From: Umbilicaria muhlenbergii
Lineage: Eukaryota; Ascomycota; Lecanoromycetes; Umbilicariales; Umbilicariaceae
Direction: 5' to 3'
Assembly: GCA_000611775.1 (NCBI GenBank)
Contig: KK106981.1
Location: forward strand, 62,001 to 126,000
DNA: 64,000 bases
Below are positions 22,033 through 34,079 of this stretch, one piece after another. The notes under the pieces were generated by a model that had not been told where the DNA came from, searched no databases, and saw only the letters and a list, made by a program, of their open reading frames with translations. Position 1 is the first letter of the stretch. Each line of letters begins with the position of its first letter. Made by a program: the position numbers and the translations under genes.

Positions 22033-23636
22033 TCATGCAGATTTCGGCAACGGAGGAATCATCTTCAAGCGAACGAAATCCTCCGCCACCTCATGAATCG
22101 CCTCGTGGGAGTTAACATACCCATGCCAGCCCATCTTCTTAGCTTTATCCATACTGCACAGAAAACATCAGCACCCGTGGCTCATTTCAAGCATGCAAGT
22201 TCAACGTCAAGCTCACCTATACTGCCAAGGCCAGGAGACGATCAGCGCCAGCTCGGTGAAGGAAAAGATGCGCTCTATGTCATCAAAAGGGGACTGCGCC
22301 AAGCCATGCTGCTCTGTCAACTCGGTCCAAGCCTTCTGGACTTCTGGTCGATGGGTCCATTCACAAAGCGTGAAGGTGTAGTGAATCTTGCCCTTGGGCC
22401 CATACCTGCAGCAGTGTCAGTATCAAGGTCAAGCATAAGGGTATCGAATTTCCATAATAAAACAGTTGGACGTACCCTCGAGGAGTATGCGGCAATTCCA
22501 TGACCTTGTACTCGGCATTCGGGTCCGGAGGCAGCCACGACACGCCATACCAGCTAGCTAAGATGGGCCAGAAGCGTGACCAGTAGAAAGGGAAATCGTC
22601 TCCAGCATTGAAAGCCTCATCCCCCGCAGCAGGCGTAAGAGCAGCCCATTCGGACATATAGCTATTCAGCATCGCCGTAGACTGAATCTGTTCTTTATCC
22701 CATGCGAGATAGTCGCCCGGGAAGACTAGTGGCTGCTTCATGTGCGCTTGCACTGCGGCGTAGACGCACAAGGGATATACGATATTCATTGCAGCATCTT
22801 TGACGGCGCCTAAGATGAACGATGGGCGAATGACGTTCCATTGCGTTGAGTACTTCTTGCACCAGTCAAAAAGGATATCTTCCTGCGTGTAGTAGAAGTT
22901 GGGCTCGATTGTGACACGCTTTGGGAATCAGTTGTTGATCCGACAAGACAGCCTGATCTGGGTAAGGCTTACTGGGTCGTCTTCTTGGTGTGGAACATTG
23001 ACGGGGCCCAGGTGGCCACCATAGTTTTTCAAACCAGTTTGCAACACAAATCGCTTAGGGATGATGGAAGCGATGCTGAGCGCGGACAGGCAGTTCTGGA
23101 GGAGACGCCCTGGTAGGTATCAGAATCAGCTCTGCGATCAGCGATGGACTGGCATATTCTACCATTGACCTCACACATCTCCTCTGCATTGGACCAAAGC
23201 GATTGACCCTGCTGAGGTGGAGGCTGCAAGTACGCGAAGAAAAACACGTAGTCACTACACATCCGGCAACAGTCAGCAGTCATGCTCCCCTCAATATCTC
23301 CAGGCCGGAACAAATATACGCTTGCACATTGTTCTCCTTGAGGACCCCCGCAATCTCCTCGGGTGACTTCAGAAAGTCGACAGGTATATGCTTCGTTCTC
23401 GGGCCCAACGACTCTTTGTCCAGGGGCGGACGCCGCGAGAGCGCGTAGATTTCACTCCACCGCTCCGGCTCCTGCGACATCGCTCGTATCATGTGTTGGC
23501 CAGAAATGCCATTGGCGCCGGCCACGATGGCCTTGAGGTTTTTCAGCTCGGGGGCGAAGGTCGGGAGGCCATAGTAGATGCCTTTCGTCTGAATCATCTG
23601 AGTGGAATTGCGACCCATTCCGTCGGAGATTGGCAT
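22033..23636 (-). CDS. PRISE-like (progesterone 5-beta-reductase/iridoid synthase family) NAD(P)-binding reductase
   Basis: The gene reads leftward in six exons: 23320-23636, 23163-23254, 22973-23109, 22476-22918, 22217-22405 and 22033-22153. Phases agree and the product is 432 aa. The N-terminus has KGIYYGLPTF then AIVAGANGISGQHMIR, an atypical Rossmann GxxGxxG of extended SDRs. Later blocks are DYVFFFAYLQPP, QTGLKNYGGHLGP, PNFYYTQED (the family's Tyr region), NVIRPSFILGAV, FPGDYLAW and the end MGWHGYVNSHEA. These match the fungal PRISE-like family, which reduces enone C=C bonds or acts in secondary metabolism. No other pathway gene is adjacent, so the substrate is open. Confidence 0.85.
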
Positions 23637-24521
23637 TGAAGCTCAGCCATTGCTGAGGTAGGGGTTTTATACGACTTCGAACCCCGCCTTCACGCTTGGT
23701 ACCTCAGGTACTTTGGCCAATGAATTGAAAAACCAGAGTCAAAGCATCGGTACCCCGCGTTCCCCGGTTATTTTCCCAGTCTTGGGATCCCTTCTTAACA
23801 AGAGCGACATGGCCTGAGGAGAACAACTTGCCTCGGCTAGCTCTTAGCTCGGCCTTAATGCCCTTGGTGATTAAGGTAAGGTAGCTATAAGATGGACCCT
23901 GGTCCTTAGGCTTACCTTACTAGTAAGGTAAGGTACCGTACATGTGGATCAGATAGCAACGCTGGCCCCCATGGGATACAGTCAGCCCTCCCTAGCCTCG
24001 TCGAGCTTTTGAGCGTCAATTGCTACAACGTAAAATATGCACCAGGTGATGGCTCTGGATGTGTCAGAGGCGGTAGGAACGGTGCCGGTGGAGGCCTGAG
24101 CGGACTCTCGTGGAGTAGAGTAGACATGTTGAAGGAGGTATAAACATGGCACTCAGTTCCTACTCTTCCTATCGTCTCTCATCTACAACAACCACTGCAA
24201 AACTATGTCACGGTCTCTCATTCGATCTCATTCGTATAAGGTAGGCCCACAACGTAGATCACAAAGGCTCTACCATTACAGACAGGCGTTGGGAGAGAAC
24301 GAGATAACATTGTCAAGGCCCGTGGATGATTTCTTTCTTTCTCTTTCGTGGATTGTTTAGCAGAAAACTTTACATGTGCTGTGCAGCTCGTTACATTAAT
24401 TTTGCCGTCACTCTAGATGGCATATCTCGTCCAAGTGCTGCAGCACAACCATTCCCGCCACGCTAAGACTTTCCATATGTGCTGCAGAGTGGCAATGCTG
24501 ACAGAATAACCCCGTTCTTCG
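23637..24521. other. Intergenic with TAAGGTA/TACCTTA motifs
   Basis: No gene was recognised. It holds repeated TAAGGTAAGGTA units and a perfect 22 bp palindrome at 23911-23932. Confidence 0.45.
23911..23932. repeat. Perfect 22-bp palindrome
   Basis: CTTACCTTACTAGTAAGGTA followed by AG equals its own reverse complement. Another TAAGGTAAGGTA arm lies at 23872-23883. It is 275 bases upstream of the PRISE-like gene start, so it could be a regulatory site or a repeat remnant. Confidence 0.6.
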
Positions 24522-24687
24522 TGTTGAAATTATTTCGGTAAAGACAGACTTATTGCTAAAACAAAGGAGAAATTCGCCTAATTATAAGGCCATGGCTGAG
24601 GAGCCTGAACCCCGAAATCCACCCGGAAATCACCCGGAAATCACCCCGAAATGCAACAGCTGAGGCCGACAGCGTGCATATTCAACA
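24522..24687 (+). mobile_element. Solo LTR, family 2 (copy A), with 5-bp target duplication
   Basis: This 166 bp sequence begins TGTTGAAATTATTTCGG and ends GTGCATATTCAACA. CTTCG precedes it (24517-24521) and follows it (24688-24692). The inverted copy at 38716-38881 has the same length and is about 90% identical by eye. Both contain the short unit CCCGAAATCCACCC repeated in tandem. Confidence 0.85.
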
Positions 24688-24692
24688 CTTCG

Positions 24693-26887
24693 AGACACGC
24701 AACCAGGTTGTATCCAACGCAGATCTCAAGGACGCTCCAGATCGCTCCAGCTCGTACTTTGCCCGTCTTCTCTCTTCCCGCCTCAACGTCACAGTGTCGG
24801 CGTAAGGTCGACTGTTATGATCCCAATCCTCTTGCCTTTGCAGTTCAAGCACGTCTTTCAGGTTGTTTTTGCTATCTTCAAGGTGGGCTGGAGAGAGTGG
24901 GGCTAGATATCAGTTAGCATGTGCTATATTTATGGGAGGCACATGGCTTTACATTGGGTACTGCCTGATTTAAGTTTCCGTAGGATGGTGGCCATCTCTT
25001 TCGGCATGTAGTTGAAAGCCATTGTGCGTAGAAGGTTGGGAATGAGGAGAGTGAGTTGTGAAAGCGTTGTAATGTGAGGATATATAAATGCTTCTGTCAT
25101 CCACTGAGCATGAGTTCCATGATCTTGCTTTCCAGTCTACAGAAATGCCTGGTATGACGTCTGAAATCCTTCTAACAGCCTGGCTGTGCTGCTGCGCCTC
25201 ATTGTTGGTATCAAGGCATCGCTAACTAGGCATTGCTAAGTAGGCTCGGTAGGCAAGCACTGGCAAGATAAGCGGCTTGTCCACGGGCAGTCAGCTGCGC
25301 TTGAGCCTCGCAGTCATGTCTAAACTATTTAGGTAGGGTGTGAGCCACGAGCGCCGTTGTCACCACATCAATATTTTACTGCAGGAAGATGACACCTGTG
25401 CTCAACACCTTAACCTGCTCAAGCAAGCTTACTTCAGTACATGAAGTAGCTGTAAGTGTTTTTCAATATGTCAAATGTACAGAAATCACTTCTCATGATG
25501 TTTAAACTCACCTCACACTGATACTCATAGTTTTTATACAGAGCTGTTGAGGTTTCAGATAATTCAACATAAAAACAGCACTGAAAGCTTTTTACTATAA
25601 TTATCAACATGAGAAAAGCGCAAGCACCCCTCATGCTCAGAGTTTGATAACTATTACATTGAATACATTGTACATCATATGCTAGAGTAAACAGTGTTGA
25701 GTGAGTATAATCATAACAGCAGTGAAATTCTCTTCTATAAGCATGTTAATTAAGTCATCACATAATGTACTTACATATGCTGAACTCAAACAAGCATAAA
25801 GAACATCTTCTTAAATGCCTACTCAAATGCCATCTCAAAGGCGTCAAAAGCAGGTAAAATTTCAGTGGTGTGGCAGCGTCAGCTGCCCAGCAAAGTCTAG
25901 CTTTTAGTGGTACAGAAGTATGAAGGCGGGCTGGCTCAACCTAGGAATGTGGCGCCAGCTACCCGGAGTTGGTTTAGATGTGACTGTGAGTGTGACTGCC
26001 CGTAGACATGCCGCAAGATAAGCATCCTGAGCCTGCTTTGGTCGCTTATCACCAACCCCAGTGGAGGTAATAAGAAGTGGGGCGGAGACATCTTACTGGA
26101 GGAGGGAGCAGCAGTATGTAAGATGACCGTCGCTGTTAGCCTTGCAATTGGGGCTTTTCGCCAGTTTGCCATTACATTAGATAGGCCCGGAATAACTGTT
26201 CTCCATGACGCTAGACCTATTCAGGAATATAAAAGTCTAAATTTAGAAGAAGGCATTCTCGAGTCCTCCACCCCCTTTTTGACTGAATACCCCCCATTAT
26301 GCCTCGAATTTCAGTCCAATTGAGGCGTCGATTACGTCGGCGCCAGATCCTTGCTCTGGGTATGTTTACCACTGGGGGCATTGGGGCAAGGGCACGTGTG
26401 GGTGGCTGGGCAAGCGGAGCTGGCTGTGGTTGTGACTGCCCCAATAGAAAGGCCATGGTAGGGGCTCTTCCACTGCCTCGTTGATTTCCGGCTATGGTGA
26501 GGTGGTCAAGAGACATGCTGTCGATGATTTTACCATGTATTTACCTGCTAATACCATTTATCTACCCATGTACGACTGTCGTTGATGGTCTACGTCATCT
26601 ACGACGTCACATCGATTTAGCCCCTTTCTTTATTGGCTGGAAGGCTTGTGTAGCTCATCTACAAGTCCATGGAACGCTACTCTACACTAAACAGGGAGGT
26701 TTAAATCGAGTCAATTCTATTGGTCTAGAAGTCTATGTAATATAATGGAAAACTGGCGAAAAGCCCCAAATGTGCCTCGTCTTCACAATAAAATTGCCGT
26801 CGGCTTCTACTTTGTGACCTTCTAGCATAGATGGTCCACCACCAAGCATACCATCCAAATACAGATTCCGCAGAACGATGAGGTTCA
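24693..26887. other. AT-rich repeat-bearing intergenic region
   Basis: No intact gene was recognised. It holds a diverged repeat copy near 25888-25965 and AT-rich stretches at 25430-25850. Frames at 26299-26484 and 26494-26745 have no domain I can name. Confidence 0.4.
25888..25965. repeat. Dispersed repeat, copy 2 (relic of the inverted-repeat element)
   Basis: CAGCAAAGTCTAGCTTTTAG, GGCGGGCTGGCTCA and TGGCGCCAGCTA appear in the same order and spacing as in 5362-5445. The terminal inverted repeats of the element were not found around this copy, so it looks truncated. Confidence 0.55.
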
Positions 26888-28032
26888 ATGCCTAGGAACT
26901 GCAGCAATGAAGACATCGAGTTAGGACGCATTTCAGAACCTGGCCGGTTGGATGGCTACTCTTCCCTTGCAGGATTCATCAATAAAGACAAGGATGCAGT
27001 CATATACCGGCGATTTGGTCACTTGAGCGCAAGAACACTGCTGTATCTACAGAGCGAGCTTCACCAATTGAATGAGCAGCTCGATGTCTTCGATAAAGAA
27101 GACGCCGATAATGGTGATGCTGAAGCACGCCACTCAGCGAGGTCGTGGGACTACTTGACCAACAATGCGAAGACGAGGAGGAGGGAAGCTGTACGGTTGA
27201 AGTTGGTGCGAAAAATTAGGACAACGCTCAGAGAGTACCGTTTGTTTTCCATGCATAGGAGCATTCGATGGTGATTTAACACCAACTTTAGATGAAACAC
27301 TCCTCCTCCAAAGCCAGATCAATACTCTCGAAGGTCCCAGCAAACGTACTCTAGATGCCTTCCGGCGATGGTTCTCACCCACGTTCCAAGGCAAAGTTAT
27401 ACCCGTTCTCGGTGGACGCGATAGACACCTGCTAGATGACCATGAAGACCTTGTTGCGCTTGGCCCAGTGGACCAAGATCGGCTGAACCGCTTGTTGCAG
27501 GATTACTTTGGTTGGTTCTTTAGGGTATGTACCCTCAAACCCTATCTACTGAGAATGGAAGCCAATGCTCTGTTCCCTTTAGGAAAAGAGCTCAAAGCAG
27601 TCGCTGCCACATAGAGACATGTACTACTTCCCTGCTCGCCGCATTCAACGCGCAGGGGCCATCATCAGTACAATTCTAAGCGCTATCCTTCTCATTGGAG
27701 CCATAGTCTGTCTACATGCCGTGTCCAGCCGGAGCTGGAGATTGAGGATGGGCATGATTGTCCTATTTACGACGCTATTTGCATTAGTAGTGGGTTTACT
27801 CACCAATGCGAGGAGGGCGGAGATATTTGGTTCGACTGCCGCGTACGTACCTATCTAATGGCTACCCTCTACCTCAGACAATGTTTATCCTACCCACCAA
27901 CCCTCCTGCTCGCTTTCGCGCCCGACTCAAGCACCATGGCCGAAGAACTTACAGGGTTGTACTGAATGGAATATCTGCAGATACGCAGCAGTCTTGGTCG
28001 TGTTCGTCAGTGGAAGCCTCGGGAATTCATAG
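26888..28032 (+). CDS. DUF6594 family membrane protein (paralogue 1)
   Basis: The four exons are 26888-27239, 27292-27524, 27583-27842 and 27981-28032. Phases agree and give 298 aa. The family start is clear: GYSSLAGFINKDKDAVIYRRFG, then SARTLLYLQSELHQLNEQLD and a charged helical stretch. The C-terminus has three hydrophobic segments (IISTILSAILLIGAIVCL, MIVLFTTLFALVVGLL and AAYAAVLVVFVSG) around TNARRAEIFGS, the conserved DUF6594 signature. The last exon is short but restores the family ending exactly. The role is unknown. Two more paralogues lie at 43482 and 44985. Confidence 0.85.
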
Positions 28033-28112
28033 CCAGTGTTCCGAAACCGCCTTCTCGGGGGGGCCCCCGGGGACCCCCCAGGCGCTCCATGTCTACGCAT
28101 GAGACCAAGTTC

Positions 28113-28218
28113 AGGGTTGGCAATAGACTGACTGGACCGACTGACTGTAGGCTGAAAAGTCAGTAGGTTGGTCCAGGGTAAGGATCTTTGTGCTGACTGA
28201 TCAACTATTGCCAACCCT
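28113..28218. repeat. Small inverted-repeat unit (14-bp arms)
   Basis: AGGGTTGGCAATAG at 28113-28126 is matched by its exact reverse complement at 28205-28218. The 106 bp unit carries GACTGACTG repeats inside. No target duplication was found. It begins 80 bases after the stop of the DUF6594 gene. Confidence 0.55.
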
Positions 28219-28656
28219 ACCTTAGTCTACCTTAAGTCCCTCCAGTAGCGCAGAGATGACTATAAAATATTGTCAAACTCTACAGCCGTACGAGTCACAT
28301 TTCCACTCAGCATCTCCGCTCCTGGGAGTTTCGAACGAAACAAGGCCATATCGAAAGTCCTCTAAAAAGTACAGCGAAGCCCGTAGCCATCCCGCCACCT
28401 TTATGTACTCGAACATGGGTATACACTGTACCCGGCAACCAAGGCCCAGCCCGCCACCCCCCTTCCCCTCCCCTCCCCCAATTCCCCCGTCTGTAATTCT
28501 AAGATACAAGCCACCTCTCCAAGCCCACCCCGCACCACAACTTACCCCGCCACCCCCCATTTCGCGCACCACTACCCCCTTCATGAACCCATCACCCCCC
28601 ATCACCCACCCACCACCCTCCCCCACTCCCCTCTTTCCCCCTCCTACCCCCCTTCC
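28219..28656. other. C-rich low-complexity region
   Basis: This C/T/A tract is dominated by runs of C (28440-28680) and overlaps the 3' end of the monooxygenase gene. Frames here are artefacts of composition. Confidence 0.5.
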
Positions 28657-30494
28657 TCACCCCCTCCCCACCCCAATCCGCCACTCATCCACCAACCCCC
28701 TATAATCCCCCGGCCCATACCCCTCAAACCACTCCCTCCACCTCCACCTCCCGCCCTTCCTCCACCACCTCACCCCCACATCCCTCAACAACATATCAAC
28801 ATACGGCACAGCGTCGAACACGAAATCCGGATACCTCGACCCGTACCCGGCCGGATAGCGCCACTTGCCGAAGCGGCTGTGCAGCGTGGTCTCCCAGGCC
28901 ACGGTCGCGTCGTCGAACGCTGTGGGCCGGGGTGTGGGACCGGTGCTGAGGGCGCGGCGGTCGGATAGGAGGGCGCCGGAGAAATAGGCGGTGAGCCAGA
29001 GGGCTTGGGCTTGGGCGCAGGCGGTGGTGTGGATGGACATGATCATGCCGCAGTAGGCGATGGAGCGGTCGTTGATGTAAGCCGGCGGGATCATGAAGCG
29101 GTAGAGGCGGTAAGGGCGGTTGAGAACCGCGACGTTGTCGGCGCCGACGAGGGGCTTGTAGTGCGAGCTTATGGGGGGTTGGGCGGCGAGGCGCGGGAAG
29201 CGGGTGAGGATTTCGTGGTCGGCTTTGTGGACGAGGTCGTTTTCGGGGGCGGTGCTGCTGTGGGGGAGGCCGAGTTGCTCGTCGAGGCCGGGGGAGAGCG
29301 CGATGGTGGGGTTGTGCTTCCAGCCGGTGGAGCAGATGAGGGCGTCGGTTTGGAGGGATGTCTTGTTGGATAGGTGGACGGTGTGGGGGGAGAGGTGGGT
29401 TATGTCTGCGATGTGGACTTTGATGGTGCCGTCGCGGACGTATTGGAAGAAGTCGGTGGGGTAGTTGAGGATGCTCAGGGAGCTGGCGACCCAGAAGGTG
29501 GGGGTCCAGGGTTTCAGTTTCTTCGTTTCGGGGTGCTTGTCGTAGCCGTTAAGGGTGATGAGGTCGTTGGCGAGGATCTTCCAGAAGCTGTCCACGAAGA
29601 AGCGTCCGATTTTGGTGGAGTGCAGCCAACTCCTCACGGTACCGAAGCCATCCTGGTCGCCCCAGATGCAGGGGCTGAACCAGGTTAAGAAGCGAACACC
29701 AACCAGTTGCTCTAACTTTCTCTTGAGAGGCGTGACGAAAACTGGTGCCATCCAGCCAGGGCCGTGACCAGACTCTCGGATGACCCAGTCCACACTGACA
29801 CCGGCGGATGCGTGGGCGTATGCAGCATCGTATGCGGACTTTGAGCCGCCGATGATAACGACGTTCTTCACTTTGAAAGTCTCCTTTGCGCGCTCACGGA
29901 GATATTTGGCATGGTAGATTGGGGCGTCGAAGGATTCACTGCCGACCAATCTAGGCACAAACGGCTCTGAAGTCAAGCCGGTTGAGATGACAAGCTTATG
30001 CGCCAGTATTTGGTTCCTCTCGCCAACTCCGCCACTTCGATTGAACGTTACAATCCAGCCACCGCTATCCCTTCGCTCCGCGCTTTCGACTTTGGAGTTG
30101 AACCGTATGCGCCTATAGATGTCGAAGTGCTCGGCGTACTTCTGGAAGTAGTCGTGGAGGACCGAGCCGGGGATGTGTTCGCCGGGCTTGACACCGAACG
30201 TCTTTGCGTCCAAGGGGAAGTCGCTGTATTCGTAGCTTCCGAGCAGATTGTTTGATTTCAGACCAGGGTATATCCGTTCTTCGGCCCATACTCCGCCCGT
30301 TGATCCGGCCGACTCGAGGATGGCGACTTTAGCGGACGGGTTGACCTCGAGGTAGGTCTTCGCCATGACCAATCCATGGCACCCTGGAATTGTTACCCAA
30401 GCGTTCCGCTACAGGCGTGGAAGATGGAACAAGGAGCTTGGACGGGGTGGAATTACTGACCGGCACCAACGATGACTAGATCCAATTCCTCCAT
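28657..30494 (-). CDS. FAD-dependent monooxygenase (flavin-containing/dimethylaniline monooxygenase type)
   Basis: The gene reads leftward in two exons: 30461-30494 (11 codons plus one base) and 28657-30383, giving 586 aa. The tiny first exon supplies the FAD dinucleotide motif, read as LVIVGAGCHG across the junction. Next come AILESAGSTGGVWAEERIYPGL and then a second, NAD(P)-binding motif VVIIGGSKSAYDAA. Fungal enzymes of this type oxygenate soft nucleophiles or ketones, often in secondary metabolism. The C-terminal 100 residues are Trp/Arg/Gly-rich. Downstream is a C-rich tract. The start is chosen because without exon 1 the cofactor motif is missing. Confidence 0.88.
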
Positions 30495-32620
30495 CTCTGG
30501 CCTGGCTCTACACTTGTTCACAGTTGACCTGGATGAGGACTCACAAGTACGGTCGCGACATTGGTGACAGCAGAGAAGGTTCCCCACGAAGGTGGGAATG
30601 GAGTGGAGTATTTGTCAGGGAGCGCGCGGGCGGAGAGGATAGTGCAATGGTGGGCGCCATGGCCGCTAAAGGCAAGCTACAAGGAAGGATGGAAGGATGT
30701 GCCGCTCCCGCCCCTCTGTGAAACACAGTCGACCCCTTTCCAGACCGCCCTCGTCCCCTGAGTCGATGACGGAGTGCAATCCGCGGCATGAGGTTGGCGC
30801 GGATGGCGGGCGGCTGAAGCAGCTAGAGTTCAAGAAGGAAGGTCACCTCACTTGGTGGCGGCGGTGGAGAAGCTTGGCAGGTGTCACAGTTCCAGTTCCA
30901 GTCCGTCGTCCATCGTACCTGACTCCGTACCTTACCTTGCCTTAGTCCGGCTAGTACAGTAGTCTTCTACCTCGAATCCTGATTCGCATGGTGGGGACAC
31001 TTTCGTGGGGACCCCCTCGTGCCTCTCCCGCGCCTTGATCCTTCCATTCCTTCCCCTCGTGAGACGGGAACACCCCTAAATCCTTCCACTCCACTCGAAA
31101 TGCTTAAGGTGACTGACTGCTCACTACCACTACACCGACTGGCAACGTTCGGCTGTTATCTCTGATCAACTCGTCATGGTGATGCATCTGGCAATTTGGT
31201 CCAATGGATGTCGCTATGACAATGCGATATTATCGCCGTATCTGCATGTGAGGCAGCCTCGGGGCCTCCAGCCGGAGGAGCCCCTTATCGCTGCAGACTC
31301 CGCATGGATTCGCGATTATGCTCCGAGTCCGTACATGTTTATAAGCTTAAGACAGCTGCAGCGCATGCACAGGGGCAGAATGGAGTACAGAATGGAGTAC
31401 AGAATGGAGGACGGCGTGTACCTCCCTAACGGACGCAGCCTCGGGTTGATCTCGCTGCACTGCCTTAAGCGTCTGGCGGTGTTTGGGTGCCTTGGTCCCT
31501 TTCGAAGTTTGTGGCCTGCTTCCATTACGTGTGTGCAGAAGTGAAATTCCCCTACTCCTGCCCCGTCGCATAGCAATCCGCCGACGCTCGTGTAGGCCGC
31601 GCCTTCTAAGGTGCGCTTATCGCCTCTTTTCCCCTTCCAGCAGTGCAAATGCGCCAGTCTGCCAGTGTTGAGCAACGATGAATCCTTGGATGCATGTGCG
31701 CAGCTTCTGATTCTTTCCACTCGCGTAGAGAAAAGACAGTCCTTACAAGTCCACGGTCCAGGGCCCCCGCCCGAGGCTAGATTGATGTGGTGAAACCCCG
31801 GGTGTGATGCGAAAGATTCGCTCACCGTGATTCGTTCGCTCACCGTGATCCGTGTGGGCCGAGCGAGCGTGGCGCACTTGGCAGTGTCTTCGTCGTGAAC
31901 GTGGGAGCTTCGTGCGGTGCCGGCCATGGTGCCGGCCATGGTGCCGGGTCCTCAGCCTCTTGGAACGGAAAAGGAAAAGGAAAAGGAAAAGGAAAAGGAA
32001 AGTGTCATACCTTGCTTTGTACCAGAGTATCAATGTCTCATCAATCTCAATTTGCTACGTTACTCCATTCTGTGTTCGCTTGTTTCTCCGCAATCCAGCG
32101 ACTCGTGCTCGTACCTCGTACCTTACTCATGCGGAGCAGCATGGATGGAGATGCAGGGTTAAGGCTACAGGCTACAGGCTACAGGGAGGTGCAATCATGC
32201 GATAATGCGATGCGCTGTACTCCGGAAGGATGGCTGTGTGATTTTTAACAGGCCTTAGCCATTTCGGGCCCCCCTTGGCCGACAGCGTGACAAGCGTCCT
32301 ATGGCAGCTCCGCGGCACAAGGTACAACCGTTTAGCTCTGCAGACGTTGCGGCAATTCTCCCATGGTCCACCCGAACCAGCTTGGACAGATTCCATAGTG
32401 TGGTGGTGGTGCGACTAGGACCTTCTTTCGACACCACCCGGCCCGCGAGCTTCGACCACATCCTCTGTATATAGATCATTCATCTCTCTCGTCGACAAGA
32501 CTCCCATGCGCTTCCTGACTCTGCTACATTGGAATCGCTGCTGCTGTGGCATGTCTCCAGCCTTCGTCAGGGCTTGAATACAATTCCATTCTTTGCCACT
32601 GCCTACCCCTCCCGGTCGAC
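30495..32620. other. Long intergenic region with simple repeats
   Basis: No gene was recognised. It holds short tandem repeats at about 31378-31409 (GAATGGAGTACA units), 31917-31945 (GCCGGCCATGGT units), 31969-32001 (GGAAAA units) and 32163-32184 (AGGCTAC units). It serves both divergent genes (monooxygenase leftward, rhodopsin-like rightward). Confidence 0.45.
31969..32001 (+). repeat. (GGAAAA)n microsatellite
   Basis: Five to six copies of GGAAAA stand in tandem, ending GGAAAGTG. It is simple sequence. Confidence 0.85.
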
Positions 32621-34079
32621 ATGGCCAACGCCTTCACTACTGAAGCTTTTACAGAGCTCGGTTTCGGTCTCACCCTCATAGCGCTGCGGACCTATGCGCG
32701 ATGGGACTCTGTGGGGTTCCGGAACTTCATGTTCGATGATTACTTAATCCTCCTGGCGGCAGTGAGCAACCCGCCTGTCTTTTTGGCACTACGGAATTGA
32801 CCTTTCACCAGGTGGTCTATTCACTCGAGACAGCGGCCGCATACTCCGTCGGTCATAGGTTCCACGGCCTAGCGAACAATAGCATGACAGACGAGGAACG
32901 AAGGATGCTGTCTCCCAGTTCAATCGAATACCATTTACGAGTGAGCGGCTCTAAGCTACAGCTTATAGGGTGGTCTTTGTATACTTTACTTCTGTGGACG
33001 CTCAAACTCTGCATGCTTGGCTTGTATACACGATTGACGTAAGTGCTTCAACCAGCGCTCTTGGCTCCAATGGCAAGTTGACAGGCGCTGACTCGATTCT
33101 CTGCACAGGACCGGTCTTCATCACATGCAACTAAGGATCAAAATCGGATACGTCCTTGTCGGGGCCACGTATGTGGCGACCATCACCGCGATTCTTGCGG
33201 GATGTGGGGCGCCGTTCCGCAAGAACTGGCAAATCCATCCGGACCCTGGCAGTACGTCACCCCTTATCTTTTCTCTACTTTATCAAACTTACTGGGAGAC
33301 TGATTGCGCCAAGACCACTGCCAGCCTGCGATCTCGAAGATGGATTTGTTCTTTACAGTGGTGCTGAACGTGACGACGGACATGTACCTCCTTTCAATTC
33401 CATTGCCAGTAAGTTTCCAGAGGTTCCCCTCGACTTTGATACCACAGTCTGGGCAATTCGATCTAACACAGCACTCGTGTAGATGCTTTGGAAAGCGCAG
33501 ATTGCGCCGAGGAAGAAGGCGTGGCTTATCTTAATGTTCAGCGGAGGCATATTCGTCATGATGGCAGCAATCCTTCGCTGCGTTCTCATCCTTACTGTGA
33601 GTTGCGCCCTCACATTCCACGTAAAGAGCCAAATCTGACACAGTTCATTCAATCATCAGGCCGGAGCCAACGGCGCCCAACAAGCCGGCAGCTGGGCTGT
33701 CCGCGAAACATTCGTCGCCGTCGTGATCAACAACGTCCCCATGATCCAGCCGTTCCTGACCCGCACCGCCAAAAAAGTCGGTGTGAGCTTCTCCAGCATG
33801 GGCTCTGGCGGCGACTCAAGCAACGGCACTCCCCTCGAAGACCGGTCGAAAGCATCCCGCAAGCCGAGGACGGCCAATCCGCTGTCCGTGTCGAGCAGTG
33901 CCGAGTGCATTATCGAGGAGAGGTGGCAGAAAGACCAGAATCGTCGTTTGGACCGTGCGGCGGACAACAAACAGGGTATCAGCGTTGCCAGCGACACGAT
34001 GGTTCATTTCGAGTCGCCGAGTACGGAGGAGAGACATGATGGGTATGCTGGGCGCTATCATTGCACCGTTACGACGTAA
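32621..34079 (+). CDS. Fungal rhodopsin-domain (PTH11-like) seven-helix membrane protein
   Basis: The six exons are 32621-32761, 32812-33038, 33109-33251, 33314-33408, 33483-33596 and 33660-34079. Phases agree and give 379 aa. The sequence follows the fungal rhodopsin-domain family: first-helix region with RTYARWD, FDDYLILLAAV, then LKLCMLGLYTRLT, then C-G-A-P-F...W and PDPGN-HCQPAISK, DMYLLSIPLP, MLWKAQIAPRKKAWLILMFSG and NNVPMIQPF. The C-terminal 90 residues are polar and probably cytosolic. Relatives are suspected surface sensors, some related to PTH11; ligand and coupling are not known. The acceptor of intron 3 is AAG rather than CAG. Confidence 0.85.

Noticed and set aside
14721-23636. 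Secondary-metabolite gene cluster (three oxidoreductases near each other)
   Set aside because: No backbone synthase, transporter or pathway regulator is present, and the genes are on different strands with ordinary spacing.
25545-25569. Short TGTTGAGG...TTCAACA palindromic stretch as a solo LTR
   Set aside because: Only 25 bases long and without target duplications; too short to be an LTR.
28433-28690. Protein frame rich in Pro (28256-28705)
   Set aside because: C-rich simple sequence; it overlaps the 3' end of the monooxygenase on the other strand.
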